Source: Phyllostachys edulis (taxonomy: Eukaryota > Streptophyta > Magnoliopsida > Poales > Poaceae). Taken from it: 64,000 nucleotides of DNA. Both the position numbers and the translations under genes were made by a program. A model generated the notes under the pieces. It did no database searches, was not told where the DNA came from, and saw only the letters and a program-made list of their open reading frames with translations. The stretch lies in assembly GCA_036346405.1 (NCBI GenBank), contig CM070568.1, positions 7,880,221 to 7,944,220 on the forward strand, written 5' to 3'. Below are positions 46,141 to 57,490 of this stretch, in pieces. How positions within the stretch are numbered: the stretch's first letter is position 1; each line of letters begins with the position of its first letter.

Positions 46141-47388
46141 TTAAGAGGACAACAGAAGCATCTTCACCAACAGAATAGTTGCTATCTGAATCTGGCAAAT
46201 CTGCATGAATAGATTTTCCATGGGTTATTATCAAATTCCATATCCACTGTCTACATAGCTTTTTTGTTGTCCTGCCGTTTTCCCTTTCATGAATTTTAAT
46301 TAGTATGTTCTCATATATAGTGCAAATCTGACCACTTGAAAGTTGAAACTGTGATTTCATTATTTTTTTGAAATTTTTGATCGCTAGCGGTGTTTATCTT
46401 CTTGTTAGCATGCTTATAGGTGGTGCTATCGGTGGCAAATAAGAATAGGGTCGATTTAACTCAAAGCGGATGAAGCAACCGTGCGGTAAGGTCGTCGCCT
46501 TCCTCCTCGGCGTCGCGTCGGATGGTATAATACTGTGCTTTGACTACTTCTTACCAGATGAGAATGAGACCCGTGTATGACATATGCTTACATTCATAGG
46601 AATGATAGATATCGCATGTGAGGGAATATTTTTTTTTATGTATTCTATAACAATTGCCTTGCGAGATCCTTTAGTAGCTCGCTTTTAGACTTTCACCATG
46701 TAGCTTTGATTAAACACTCTTTGTTGGTGTTGTTGTTTCATGAGCTTTGTTCCAGATTCGATTGACTACCATCGGTAACTCTATTGCGTCGATTTCTTGT
46801 AGATTAGCTTGGAAGATCTTGATGGAATCCAGGACAAGTTTATGTGGAAATGGTCAGTATGTTCAAAGACAAGGACTCTATATGGCTATGAACCTCCACT
46901 TAACAAGAACCACCGAGCTTCTTCTATTAAGCTTTGATGGGGAAATAATAGTGCAAAGAAGATCAAGAAAGAGGAGCTCGAAAAGAAGAATTCACAAAAA
47001 ATGTCTGAGATAAGCAAGTGATTTCTCTGAAGTTTCGCTTTTCACGAGAACAAATCATGTTTTGTCTAGGAAACTCTTGATTAATTAAGGTTCTTGATGA
47101 GTGTAGCCTCACTCTAATTATAGACTTGGGCAGCAGATAGGAAAAAAGGTTAGCGTCTTTGTGATTACTTCTCCTTTGGTAGACGAATTCGCGATACCAA
47201 AAAAAGAGTTCAGTCAAGATTAGAAGCTCCATCCTTTTAAACGCAAAACAATAGCATCTCCGTCTGAAAAAGGTATCTCCCTTATACATACATTTTCGTC
47301 GTTTCTCTTCTTTCCATCTTATAACTAAAGCATGCCTACAAAGCTCATCTCCATGCCATAAAGACTGCTTCGTGTTTTTTTGTGAATT
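46141..47388. other. Intron-like DNA with a possible captured exon
   Basis: An AG acceptor near 46,755 precedes a stretch to about 47,030 with fragments such as KIKKEELEKKNSQKM in one frame, interrupted by stops. It could be an exon of the donor gene, but I cannot identify it. Confidence 0.3.
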
Positions 47389-47910
47389 AACTAATCTTCC
47401 TACATTTAAAATAGGAGACACTATTAGTGCTTATAGGGTTGGCATATATGAGGTCAGGTTTATGAGTTTTCTCGCATCACCTGAGCTCGCCTTTTATTTG
47501 TATATGAAATTATTGACAAATCATGATTCTTCGTTAAGGGAAGCACCACACCTCCTGATTACCTTAGTGAAAGTGAATTGACCTCTCTCATGGAGAAGAA
47601 TGGCAAGGTACAAATGCATCAGTTCCTGTTCATGTAGCCAGCATTTGTGAGCGTAACTATACCCAAGTTAGTTGAGGTCTTTTCTATCCAGACATTCATG
47701 AGCATCTAATATACTGAATTTTTATGTTCGCATGTCTATGCTTAGATATGTAAATCTGCAAAATGCCTAAATGCAGCTACTTATCTTTGTTAAAGGTAAA
47801 TTCTCAAAGAAGATTAGTATCAACAGCCCTGGGAACTACATTGATAAGAGGATATCAGTGTATTGATGCTAATCTCTGCTTGCCAGATACACTCAGGACA
47901 ATATGAGCAT
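47389..47910 (+). pseudogene. TOP3B: Captured topoisomerase 3-beta fragment, copy 1
   Basis: Three exons match DNA topoisomerase III beta, a type IA enzyme. Exon at about 47,400-47,452 encodes KIGDTISAYRVGIYE. Exon 47,539-47,666 reads GSTTPPDYLSESELTSLMEK and NG, then needs a one-base shift to continue as TDASVPVHVASICERNYTQ. Exon 47,796 to about 47,900 encodes RRLVSTALGTTLIRGYQCID and ANLCLPD. Introns have GT and AG borders. The active-site tyrosine region and zinc fingers are absent. The fragment lies between a CACTA terminus and a Helitron 3' end, on the strand of the latter, so capture by a Helitron is likely. Confidence 0.8.
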
Positions 47911-48539
47911 GCCTTCAACTCTGTCTTAGCTTCGTAATGAAGTCATCATGGTATAATTCAAGAATAGTACATCTATATTTGATACCAATGTTACTCAAAT
48001 ACGTTTTAGCTTATCCTAAACTAGCATCAAGATCAAGCAGGTACGTTCGTGACCACGAACAATGCGTTGTCTACATAATATTTGGCTTTTAACATTGCTA
48101 AATGCTAAATGGTATTTTCTTTTGAAACTTGCAGCATTTATATATCCAGAGGCACTTACCATGAAGGAAAAAAAAAGATATCCGCGCGAGTTTATTACAT
48201 TCTGATATGCTTCATGAAAACAGCTATCTACTTCAATAAAATGACATTAGACACGATGAGATAAAATAGAATTAGCAGTTGATCCCATTGCTATGTCTAA
48301 TGTATGATCAATCAAGCTTTCATGCCATTCCAGTTTTTGCATTGTTGATTATCTTTTAATTTAATGGCAGATTTTAAAGGAAACGATTGGTAACTCACCA
48401 TCTTTTTTTCTACGAAAAAAAAAAGGTTTGTGAGGCTATAGCTTGAGTTAAGCTTGTGGGAGAGACTTTCCACTCTGTTGGCTATCGAGTCGCTTCTAAA
48501 CGATTTACATCTATTATGCCATGCTTGGCTGTGAGTGAG

Positions 48540-48920
48540 ACTAATCTTCCTACATATAAAATAGGAGACACTGTTAGTACTTATAAGGTTGGCATATATG
48601 AGGTAAGGTTTATGAGTTTTCTCACATCGCCTGAGCTCACCTTTTATTTGTATATGAAATTACTGACAAATCATGATTCTTCATTAAGGGAAGCACCACA
48701 CCTCCTGATTACCTTAGTGAAAGTGAATTGACCTCTCTCATGGAGAAGAATGGCAAGGCGCAGATGCATCAGTTCCTGTTCATGTAGACAGTAGTTGTGA
48801 GCGTAACTATACCCAAGTTAGTTGAGGTCTTTTCTATCCAGACATTCATGAGCATCTGATATACTGAATTTTTATGTTCGCATGTCTATGCTTAGATATG
48901 TAAATCTACAAAATGCTTCT
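48540..48920 (+). pseudogene. TOP3B: Captured topoisomerase 3-beta fragment, copy 2
   Basis: This is a near-identical duplication of the first two exons and introns of copy 1, offset by 1,150 bp: exon ending at 48,602 and exon 48,689-48,816. The same one-base loss after LMEKNG is present, so the frameshift predates the duplication. The third exon is not repeated; repetitive AT-rich DNA follows. Confidence 0.8.
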
Positions 48921-49440
48921 GATTATGCATTGATGGAATGTTGAATGGATGGATAAATATATGTTTGAATTAATAAATTATTACTCGTGTGGTTCATTTA
49001 ATAAAATGATATTACCATCACACAGTTCTCTGGTTTTTACCATTATGTATGGGATGTGATATTACTGCTTTGCTAGATTTTCGATGGTATTTGAGGATTT
49101 ACTAATTAATTAATAATAGAAACCATTGTTCTCATCGTTGCATTTTTTTTTCTTTGCGTCATCCGCAATGGTGTACTTCTCCTGTTTAGTCAATTCTGAT
49201 TATACATCTGTTCAGTCAGTTTTGATTATGCATCAATGTAATATTGAATGGATGGATGAATGTATGTTTTAGTTAATAAATGAATACTCGTGTGGTTCAT
49301 TTAGTAAAACGATATTACCATCATATAGTCCTTTGGTTTTTATCATTATGTCAGACTATGCATCAGTGGAATATTGAATGGATGGATGAATGTATGTTTG
49401 AATTAATGAATGATGCTACAGAAATGCCAAATGATTATTT
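48917..49440. repeat. Three interspersed copies of a repeat
   Basis: The phrase TATTGAATGGATGGATGAAT with flanking GATTATGCAT.. and GAATTAAT words occurs at about 48,930, 49,230 and 49,365. The first two copies extend further (ACTCGTGTGGTTCATTTA, then GATATTACCATCA). Confidence 0.8.
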
Positions 49441-50555
49441 GAGGCTATAGTTCTCTGTCATGCTAATCTGGATGAATGCTAGATCCATGTTCTCACATTT
49501 CCTCACCCTTTTTTTTCCTAAATGTTGCTAGACGGTGATTTGAGGCAATAGTTCTCTGTAACGCTAATCTAGATGAATGCTAAATCCATGTTTGTTCTCG
49601 CCAGACTATATGTTTAGACTTTTTGTGGGTGTGCTGCTTTCCTCATTTTTTTTGTGTGCTAAATGGTGTCTCTGTCAAAATGGTGTCTATTTGTCCATGC
49701 TGATTTGGTGTATCTTGCCATGTGATGCACACAATCTAATAGTCTACTTTGTTGCATGTGCCTAAATATAGTCGTTTTTTTTCCTTTTGCAGCTATGCTT
49801 ATTCAAGATGCAGCTCCTCTATACGAAAGGTAAGAATCCAAGCTCCTAACCAATTTTCATAGCACATGCATGATTCTCTTATTAATTAAGTTTACTATCG
49901 TATTGTCTTTTTTCATATAGATTGTTATGTCATACTCTCACATAGACTATTTTTTTGCTGATTGTTAGGCCATACTCTCACATAGACTATCTTTTTGTTG
50001 ATCATGGTGTCTCTTTTAGATAGTTGTACCACGTTCTAAAAGGTTTGTATCTGAATATGATGCAAATTTTTATCCCCTTTACATCAGTACGCATGTAAAC
50101 CCTCATGTGCAGCTATCTAGAATGACTATATTAATTCTTATAATCTATTTTTTTTCATCATGTACAAAAAAACACTACAGACACAAGTTCTAGATTATAT
50201 TATGGAGGTGACATTTTGTATAATCATCGAAAATAACAAACCCTTTTTAGAGATATTGATCTTTCAAGATTTATTTTATGCTAGCATGAAATTATCTATT
50301 ATGCATGCTATTCTTTGCACGAGAATAAATTAAAATATGTTCTATTCTAACACAAGATATCTCGCATCCAATTGTTGTTAGCGCAAATATCTCAGTATAT
50401 TCTTCCATAAATTTAAAACTTGATAGTTGAATTAACGCTCTTAGTAACCTTTATTCACAAATCCTCCGAGCTATTACATTTATCAAACATCTATGCCCGC
50501 CAAACATCTTTACCAAACAACACTTCTCGTCGAATCCAAAAAATAAAAAATAAAC
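49441..50555. other. AT-rich DNA, interior of the presumed Helitron
   Basis: No gene is recognised. A short exon-like stretch (49,792-49,829, between TTTGCAG and GTAAGA) could be a further exon of a captured gene. A direct repeat of about 37 bp containing CATACTCTCACATAGACTAT occurs at 49,930 and 49,970. Confidence 0.35.
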
Positions 50556-50586
50556 ACCCGCACCATTGGCGCGGGTTATCTTCTAG
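50556..50586 (+). mobile_element. Helitron 3' terminus
   Basis: A hairpin (ACCCGCACCATTGGCGCGGG plus T, 50,556-50,576) is followed after six bases by the terminal CTAG (50,583-50,586) and a T in the flank. This is the standard Helitron 3' end: GC-rich hairpin, 10-12 nt, CTRR, inserted before T. The 5' TC end was not located, so the left limit of the Helitron is unknown. Confidence 0.75.
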
Positions 50587-51299
<713 letters not shown>

Positions 51300-51300
<1 letters not shown>

Positions 51301-51850
51301 AATAGAAGAACTTGACCTAGGACACAAATATGAAAAGTTAATTGCAGCCAAGCCCCATCCGAACCACATCGATCCCATGTAAGCTAACCAAGCACAAAGA
51401 ATCGGCATCAATAACCCTCAGTACCCATTAGAGAGCACTAACCAAACCCACCATTTTTCCCCATTCATTTTTGTCAATCTGAACCCACAACATGAACTAA
51501 GCAAGATGCATAGAATGCACATACACCAATAGCCCTCAGTTTACATCATACAGCAAGGGGACTATTAATATGAACTAATTATCAATTCAATTTCAGCATA
51601 AGACTATTAACATCATTGAGCAGTTCAAACCAGGCCACCACACTAGTAATAGAGAGGGAGTAAGGTAGGGTGATACCTCAGTACAGCGCAACCACGGCGG
51701 CAACCCCACCACTAGCACAACCCTCATCCATCTCGTTCACCTTGCATAAATCACACAAACATCAGGACACAACTTAAGGCTCAAGCATAAAAATCAAACT
51801 CAACAAAAGACCTGAGCCAAGGCAGCCTTGGCCTTCTTTTTCTTGCGCGC
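51300..51850 (-). repeat. DNA shared in inverted form with 20,012-20,590
   Basis: The reverse complement of 51,720-51,815 matches 20,012-20,105 almost base for base (for example GTTGAGTTTGATTTTTATGC), and further words match through 51,590. The homology places both in the same CACTA-family internal DNA. A short exon-like stretch ending at a GT donor (peptide ARKKKKAKAALAQ, minus strand, about 51,860-51,815) and a following one (NEMDEGCASGGVAAVVALY) may be a captured gene's last two exons. Confidence 0.65.
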
Positions 51851-51989
51851 GTGAAGGCCCAACCGAGCGCTGCTCTTTTTCCTTTTCCGTTTGCTTCCAC
51901 TGCCGAGTGGCCCCGCCAGGACAATGCACGTGCGCTTCTTCAACCGTGGCCGAGTCCAACTCGTGAGTATGCATCCGAGTTCAACGCAG

Positions 51990-54900
51990 GCCGCGCCGTG
52001 TGCATCTCAATCTCCCCCATCTGAGCGGTATAAAAGGGAGCTGATTGCGTCAATTTCTTCGCCTCGTGGTTCTCCCTCAAAACCCTAAAGCGCCGCCACC
52101 GATTCGTTCTTCTCTCCACCGAATTTCGCCCTAGAAGCTTTGCGCCGCCGCAGGCTTCTCCGCCCGATTCCTTCGCCGGCAGTTCATCTCTGATCTCCCT
52201 ATGGTGCTTCTGGTGGTCCTCGTGCCTTCGCCACCCCGGTGCTCACCTCCGTGTGCCTCGAACGGCCTTGGTTCTCCTCCATCGCCGTGCCCGTGTACCT
52301 CGTCGCCGCCTTCGTCGTGTTCCTCACCGCCAAGGTGATTCCCTTTTGAATCTAACCGCGTCACCACATGCCTCACCTTCCGATCTACACTTCTATGCTT
52401 TCAATTTCGTGTTTTATCCTTTGTGCACTTGGAATCTATCTTTCTTTGTCAACTCCAGCCGTCGCCTTCGCCTGTCGATTGCGCCGTCTCGGTCGATCCC
52501 CGATGCACATGGACCCCACCAGGGTGATCGTCGTTTGTCGCCCAACCAGGTGCTCTCGTTCGTTTCCTTGGAGCCTCGCCGTAGCTCGTTGCCGACGAGT
52601 GAGTCGACGCCGCCGCCGCTCCATGGCTCGCCACCGGCAATGGTGGTCATCCCTTGCCGCCACGACCGTGTCACCAAGGCCACCTGCGCCTCCTCGTCCT
52701 GTTTTGGTCACCCACTTGCGCCGCCACGACCCGTAGCTCCGGTGAGCCGGCATGGCTGAGTGCCACCATGCTTGTGCTCTGTGCTCCAGTGCCATAGCTG
52801 CCACCTCCCTCTGTCCCTGTTCATGTATGTGTACGTATGTGTTCCAGTACGGGAGATGTGATCGGTTCTGTTACTTCTAAGCCAATGCATGTAGTATTTT
52901 CCTAATACATGCTCTTTGTTAATTCTCTAATAATTGCTTTGCCATCTCCTGTAACCTGTGCATGAACCAGGCCGACGCCATCTTGCACCATGAATTGGCT
53001 GGCAGCAGCAGCTTCATATTCCTGTCCATTGCTTCGTTCGGCTCTGTGGAATTCCTTTGATTCCTTTTCTTTCTTTGTTGCACAGGCTTAAGTCCTTCCC
53101 CCCCCTCTCTCTCTCGTATGTCTCTGTAGTGATCGGTATGTGCGCTCCAGATCCAAATCAGGGCAGTGCCTTGTGCTCAATGGTTAATGCTATGTCATTA
53201 CCTGCCACACTCGCACTACCACCTTGCCCAAGTCACTGCCACATCACCTCTTTGTCCTCTATGGCAGCCACCTAAGCCGCCCTCATGGCATCCACTGATC
53301 TGAAACCCTAGCACCGAAACCATATATAATCAGTTTACCATGAGCCTTGCACCACGTCGTTGTCCCCTCCTAATCACCTCAGCGTCTATGCACATGTGGC
53401 ATCCACTGTCATCACCTACGTGGCCTGTACCTAACTCAATCCTAAAACCGGAGCAGTGTAGATATGGTTCATTGTGAACCTAGTCTATAACTTGCGGGGC
53501 CTTTTCTCAGTCAACGCTAGTCAAACCCTAGCCCTAAACCTAATCTATCATGAACTAGTTTCATCATGCACCAAACCCTAGCCCGTGGACTTGGTCTATG
53601 GACCAATGGCCCACTTGCCATTCACCTCAATCTTTTCCAGAATTAAGTTAATTTTGGAAAACCCTTTTTTTCTAGTTGGTCCCACCTATCATCCACTATT
53701 CCTTTTCGGAAATTAATCTGATTTCTGAAATCCAATTATCCAATTGGTCCCGCATGTCATTCACTGCCTTTGTCCTCTCTCACTTACAGTATCCAATTCT
53801 TTCTATTTTATTTAATATGAAGGAATATTCTTTAAATATTCTTTTCTCTCTCGATTTCATCAATTCATGTGATTCTTGCGAGAGTCATATCTTTTGATTC
53901 GAACTCGATTGAGTTCATTCAAATTCTGAGTTAAGTCTTAATTCTAGATCTATTTATCTGAGATTATTATTTAATTTTTGGAGTTTATTTATTTATTTAG
54001 TTTATTTGCTTGTTTGCGAATAGATGTTGCTATTGCAAGAAGTGTTGATCAAGAAGGAGATGAAGATCAAGGAAGAAGAAGATTAAAGATTAAATAATGT
54101 CGTCATTGGTGTAGCTAGACAAGTTGTACCTTTGATCATATTGAATCCCAGTGTTCTAAAAGTATCTTGATTCAAATTATTGCATTTACTTTAAGTATTT
54201 ATTTCAATGCTTTTGGGTTTAGTTAATAATCCAAATTTGTTATAACCTCCTTGTCTACTTGTTATGTCTTAATCTTTTGTCACCCTAGCTTGGTTACTTA
54301 TTAGTTGGTATTATTGTAGCACCAACGTGGGTTGGTTAGATGTGATTAGATTGCTTAGCCATGCCACAAATCATCTTTACATGTAAAGTTGCAATTATCA
54401 ACTTGACTAAGTGAGTATGGAACTATGTGATAAAACTGTGTGTACTATGTGCTATTATGGCATGTGTTGCACTTAACCAACTGGTTGGGAAAGGATTTAG
54501 ACTGAGGCAAGTGGTGGAAACTGTGTGACATGGTGGCTGTGTGAATTGGGAATATAAATCTGTGTGTCAAAATAATCTGTGTGTCTTAGTTAGAAATTAG
54601 AAGTCTTGCTTTGGTCAATTAAGGACTTAACTTTGTGCGCCATTGAACTGGGCCTCTCGTACAATCACATGCCTGGTATGGGACAGGCCTAGCTTAGTAA
54701 GTTATGAATTCTTGACATTGATTGCTCAGGTAGTAGGTTAGGCTCAGTGATGGGTGGAGGTGTGTGCTACAAAGTAGTCGCATCGCGGGATGGTTCGCCG
54801 CTTCCCTGTTCAACGGTGTGTGTCGTACCATCCTCTGTGTTAGGGTTGGTATGACGACAAAGCACACTGGGAGTATCAATGCTTGAGATGAAGTTTCTGA

Positions 54901-55673
54901 AAAGCTTTGTTGTGATCAGCTCCGTACAAGTTGATTGTATCTTGTGGGTAAAGTGTACAAACTCTACAGAGTGTTAAACAATCTATTCGAATAGCCGCGT
55001 CCGTAGTCATGGACATGCTCGGGGATCTCACACGAGGGTAGATCTTCATAAAGCGTGTGGGAAGGGAGGCATGTGATCTAAATCATATGGCTATGTGAAT
55101 AATCTGTTTAGGTCATGTGTCTTTGTGAAATCAAACTATTAAAATTAAATATTGTTTATTTGTTTTATGTATGCTTTCAATCTATTATTTGTATTCAATT
55201 GCAAATGTTGCATTTACTCAAAATAACCACGTAATGCCATTCCTTTGGAATAAGCCTACATGTATAATTGTATTTCTGTGGTATGACTTGCGAGTATGGT
55301 TGTGTACTCATGCTTGCTTTGACGAATCAAGCAGAACTAAAGGAATCGCTAGTCAACAAGGTCTACTTCAAGAATCGTGGAGAACTAGGTCGCGCACCCC
55401 AGCCGATTGCCTGTGGGCATATGGATGGGCTTCACTGGAGTTATTCCGTTTCGTTCCACTGCAGCTTCGTTGAGCTTCTGCCTTCTGAGGCATTAATTGT
55501 AAGCTTTGACCTTAAGGTCTTTACTCTGATATTTATTGTTAATTGCCTATTTATTAGTCGTCTTTGTATATGAAAATGATATTTCACTGATGTTGCCACT
55601 GTGTGCACTAGCGTGATCCTGGACTAGTGCAGTATACACAGAGGGTCCAGAATTGTATTTTTGGGTCCCGACA
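51990..55673 (+). mobile_element. Gypsy-type LTR inserted in tnpD
   Basis: It ends GGGTCCCGACA at 55,673, exactly where the tnpD reading frame resumes. It shares the GTCAATTAAGGACTTAAC block (54,615) and the AGAGTGTTAAACAATC..AATAGCCGCG words (54,975) with other large grass Gypsy LTRs, including the long LTR at 59,155. A TATA box (GGTATAAAAGGGAG) lies at about 52,027. Its CG-rich downstream part (52,080-52,330) has an open stretch with VPVYLVAAFVVFLTAK, which I cannot assign. The left end was not found. No LTR-internal genes are attached, so it is probably solo or truncated. Confidence 0.6.
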
Positions 55674-56011
55674 CTCACCGAGTCCTCCCTTAAGCCCTCA
55701 AATTTACAAAACTCTCTCTCACTGTAGTTATCTTCTGCATTGCGTAGCATCTGATCCAGATTGTCATCGTGCAATCTATCCTCATCAAAAGCACAGTCCA
55801 CATCCGGCAAATCGTTGACTTCCTCGGTGATGTCATCATTATTAACTTCTGGTATAATATGCTCTTCACCGTGACTGGTCCAACATGTATACCCTTTTTT
55901 GAAACCCCTGCAAATCAAGTGCGCTTCGATCTGCGCCACGTTGTTAAACATCTTCAGATTACCACAATCAATGCATGGACAGTACATAAAATTTGTCCCC
56001 TTCTTCAACAT
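55674..56011 (-). pseudogene. tnpD: CACTA tnpD, N-terminal exon (transposase-associated domain)
   Basis: From the ATG at 56,011 the frame gives NFMYCPCIDCGNLKMFNNVA and IEAHLICRGFKKGYTCWTSH, the Cys/His-rich transposase-associated domain at the start of TNP2-type CACTA transposases. An acidic linker then runs to REFCKFEGLRED. It is cut at 55,673 by an LTR. The same gene continues at 44,931 after a gap of about 10.7 kb, but the intervening TNP2 catalytic region is not in the window. Confidence 0.85.
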
Positions 56012-56149
56012 ATCCTACTCTGCGACTCTTCTAAAAGCAACCACGCCATTAATGTACTCTTGACTCACACCGTACATCCAGTTTTGGTCCATCTATGCTA
56101 CGCATGTAACAAATTAGTGTCAAATTAGATTAATAAACCGCAAGTACTT

Positions 56150-57030
56150 ACTCTTCCTATTTACCAAACATACTTAAATTGATTAGCGATTAATTTATAG
56201 CAAACATAAACGGTTATAGATCCTTACCCTCCGAGCTCACGAAGAAAATACCAAATATCTCTCGAGAATCCTCTCCTTCTCCTCCCTTCCCTCTTTGTCG
56301 GCGGCGCAATGGGCTTCCTATTTACCAAACATACTTAAATTGATTAGCGATTAATTTATAGCAAACATAAAGGTTATAGATCGTTACCCTCAGAGCTCAC
56401 AATGAAAATACCTACTATCTCTTGACAATCCTCGCCTTCTCCTCCCTTCCCTCTCTGTCGGCGGCGCAATGGGCTTCCTATTTACCAAACATACTTAAAT
56501 TGATTAGCGATTAATTTATAGCAACATAAGAGCATCTCTAGTGTATTGAACTAAAACCGGTTCAAAGAGATGTCACGTAAGCATTCAAAGAACTAGTCAT
56601 TTTCCCTCCAATGTATTGATCCGATTATTACTCTTATGTGGGACCGACATCTTATTAAAAAAAATAAGAAAAAAAAAATCTAACCGCTCTCTCTCTCTCT
56701 CTCCATTTCGTTCCCCCAAATAGAACATAATGCATATGCTAACCACCCAATGAAAAATATTATTCTATTCACTTGCATCCGGATGCAAAGTTTGCATCGG
56801 TTCCTAGAGTTTTGCTTCGGAATCGGCAACTTCCAACGTGTGGAATCGGTTCCTAGCATTAAATCTAGCCATTTGAACCGGCTAAGCACGTACATTGCAG
56901 ATGCTCTAAAGGGTTATAGATTGTTACCCTCGGAGCTCATGACGAAAAAACCAAATATCGCTCGAGAATCCTCTCCTTCTCCTCCCTTTCTCCTCTCCTT
57001 CTCCCCCCCCTTCACTCTCTGTCGGCGGGG
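56150..57030. repeat. Tandem repeat of about 170 bp in the tnpD upstream region
   Basis: Two full units (from about 56,151 and 56,311) and a third starting at about 56,484 share CTATTTACCAAACATACTTA, GATTAGCGATTAATTTATAG and CTCCTCCCTTCCCTCT, with GTCGGCGGCGCAATGGGCTT at the end. The third is interrupted by a MITE at 56,530 and resumes at 56,907. The array lies between the subterminal repeats and tnpD, so it is probably part of its promoter or leader. Confidence 0.85.
56530..56906. mobile_element. PIF/Harbinger (Tourist-like) MITE, 377 bp
   Basis: The ends are GAGCATCTCTAG and TTGCAGATGCTC, with the 3-bp target duplication TAA at 56,527-56,529 and 56,907-56,909. GAGCATCT ends with a TAA target are typical of Tourist-like elements. 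It has no coding capacity. Confidence 0.85.
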
Positions 57031-57109
57031 CTTACCCTCAGGCATTTACCTGGTGGCGGCTCAAATGGGAATGGGCAGGGGTCTGGTCCACATATTTATA
57101 GGGCGAGGA

Positions 57110-57490
57110 TACCACAGACGGTTCTTATAATCAACCATCTGTGATAGATGCCTATCACAGACGGTTTTTAAATAGAGTCATCGGTGATAGTTCACAAACG
57201 GTCTTTGTTTACAACCGTCTATGATACTGGAGATTATCACAGACGGTTCATTAAAAGAACCGTTTGTGATATATCACAGACAATTCATTAATAAAACCGC
57301 TCGTGATTAAAATTATCACGAGCGGTTGTTAAAAGCATGCGTGATATATCCTGAGCGGTTCTTTTAATGAACCATCTATGATAGATGCCTATCACAGACA
57401 GTTATTAATAAAATCGTCTGTGATAGGCCGGTAGTGCCGATGCCTCATCCCGATAGACCCAACACAAATGGTTCCATAGGAACCGTCTGT
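57110..57490. repeat. Subterminal repeats, tnpD side
   Basis: About twelve ATCACAGACGGTT/AACCGTCTGTGAT motifs, with GAGCGGTT variants, in the last 400 bp of the element. Confidence 0.9.

Noticed and set aside
45268..46178. Overlapping plus ORFs of 282, 203 and 151 codons
   Set aside because: Open only because the DNA is CT-rich; all three frames give Pro/Ser/Leu-rich text with no domain.
52253..52804. ORFs of 60-168 codons on both strands near the LTR leader
   Set aside because: CG-rich LTR DNA with overlapping open frames and no domain. One short stretch is noted within the LTR feature only.
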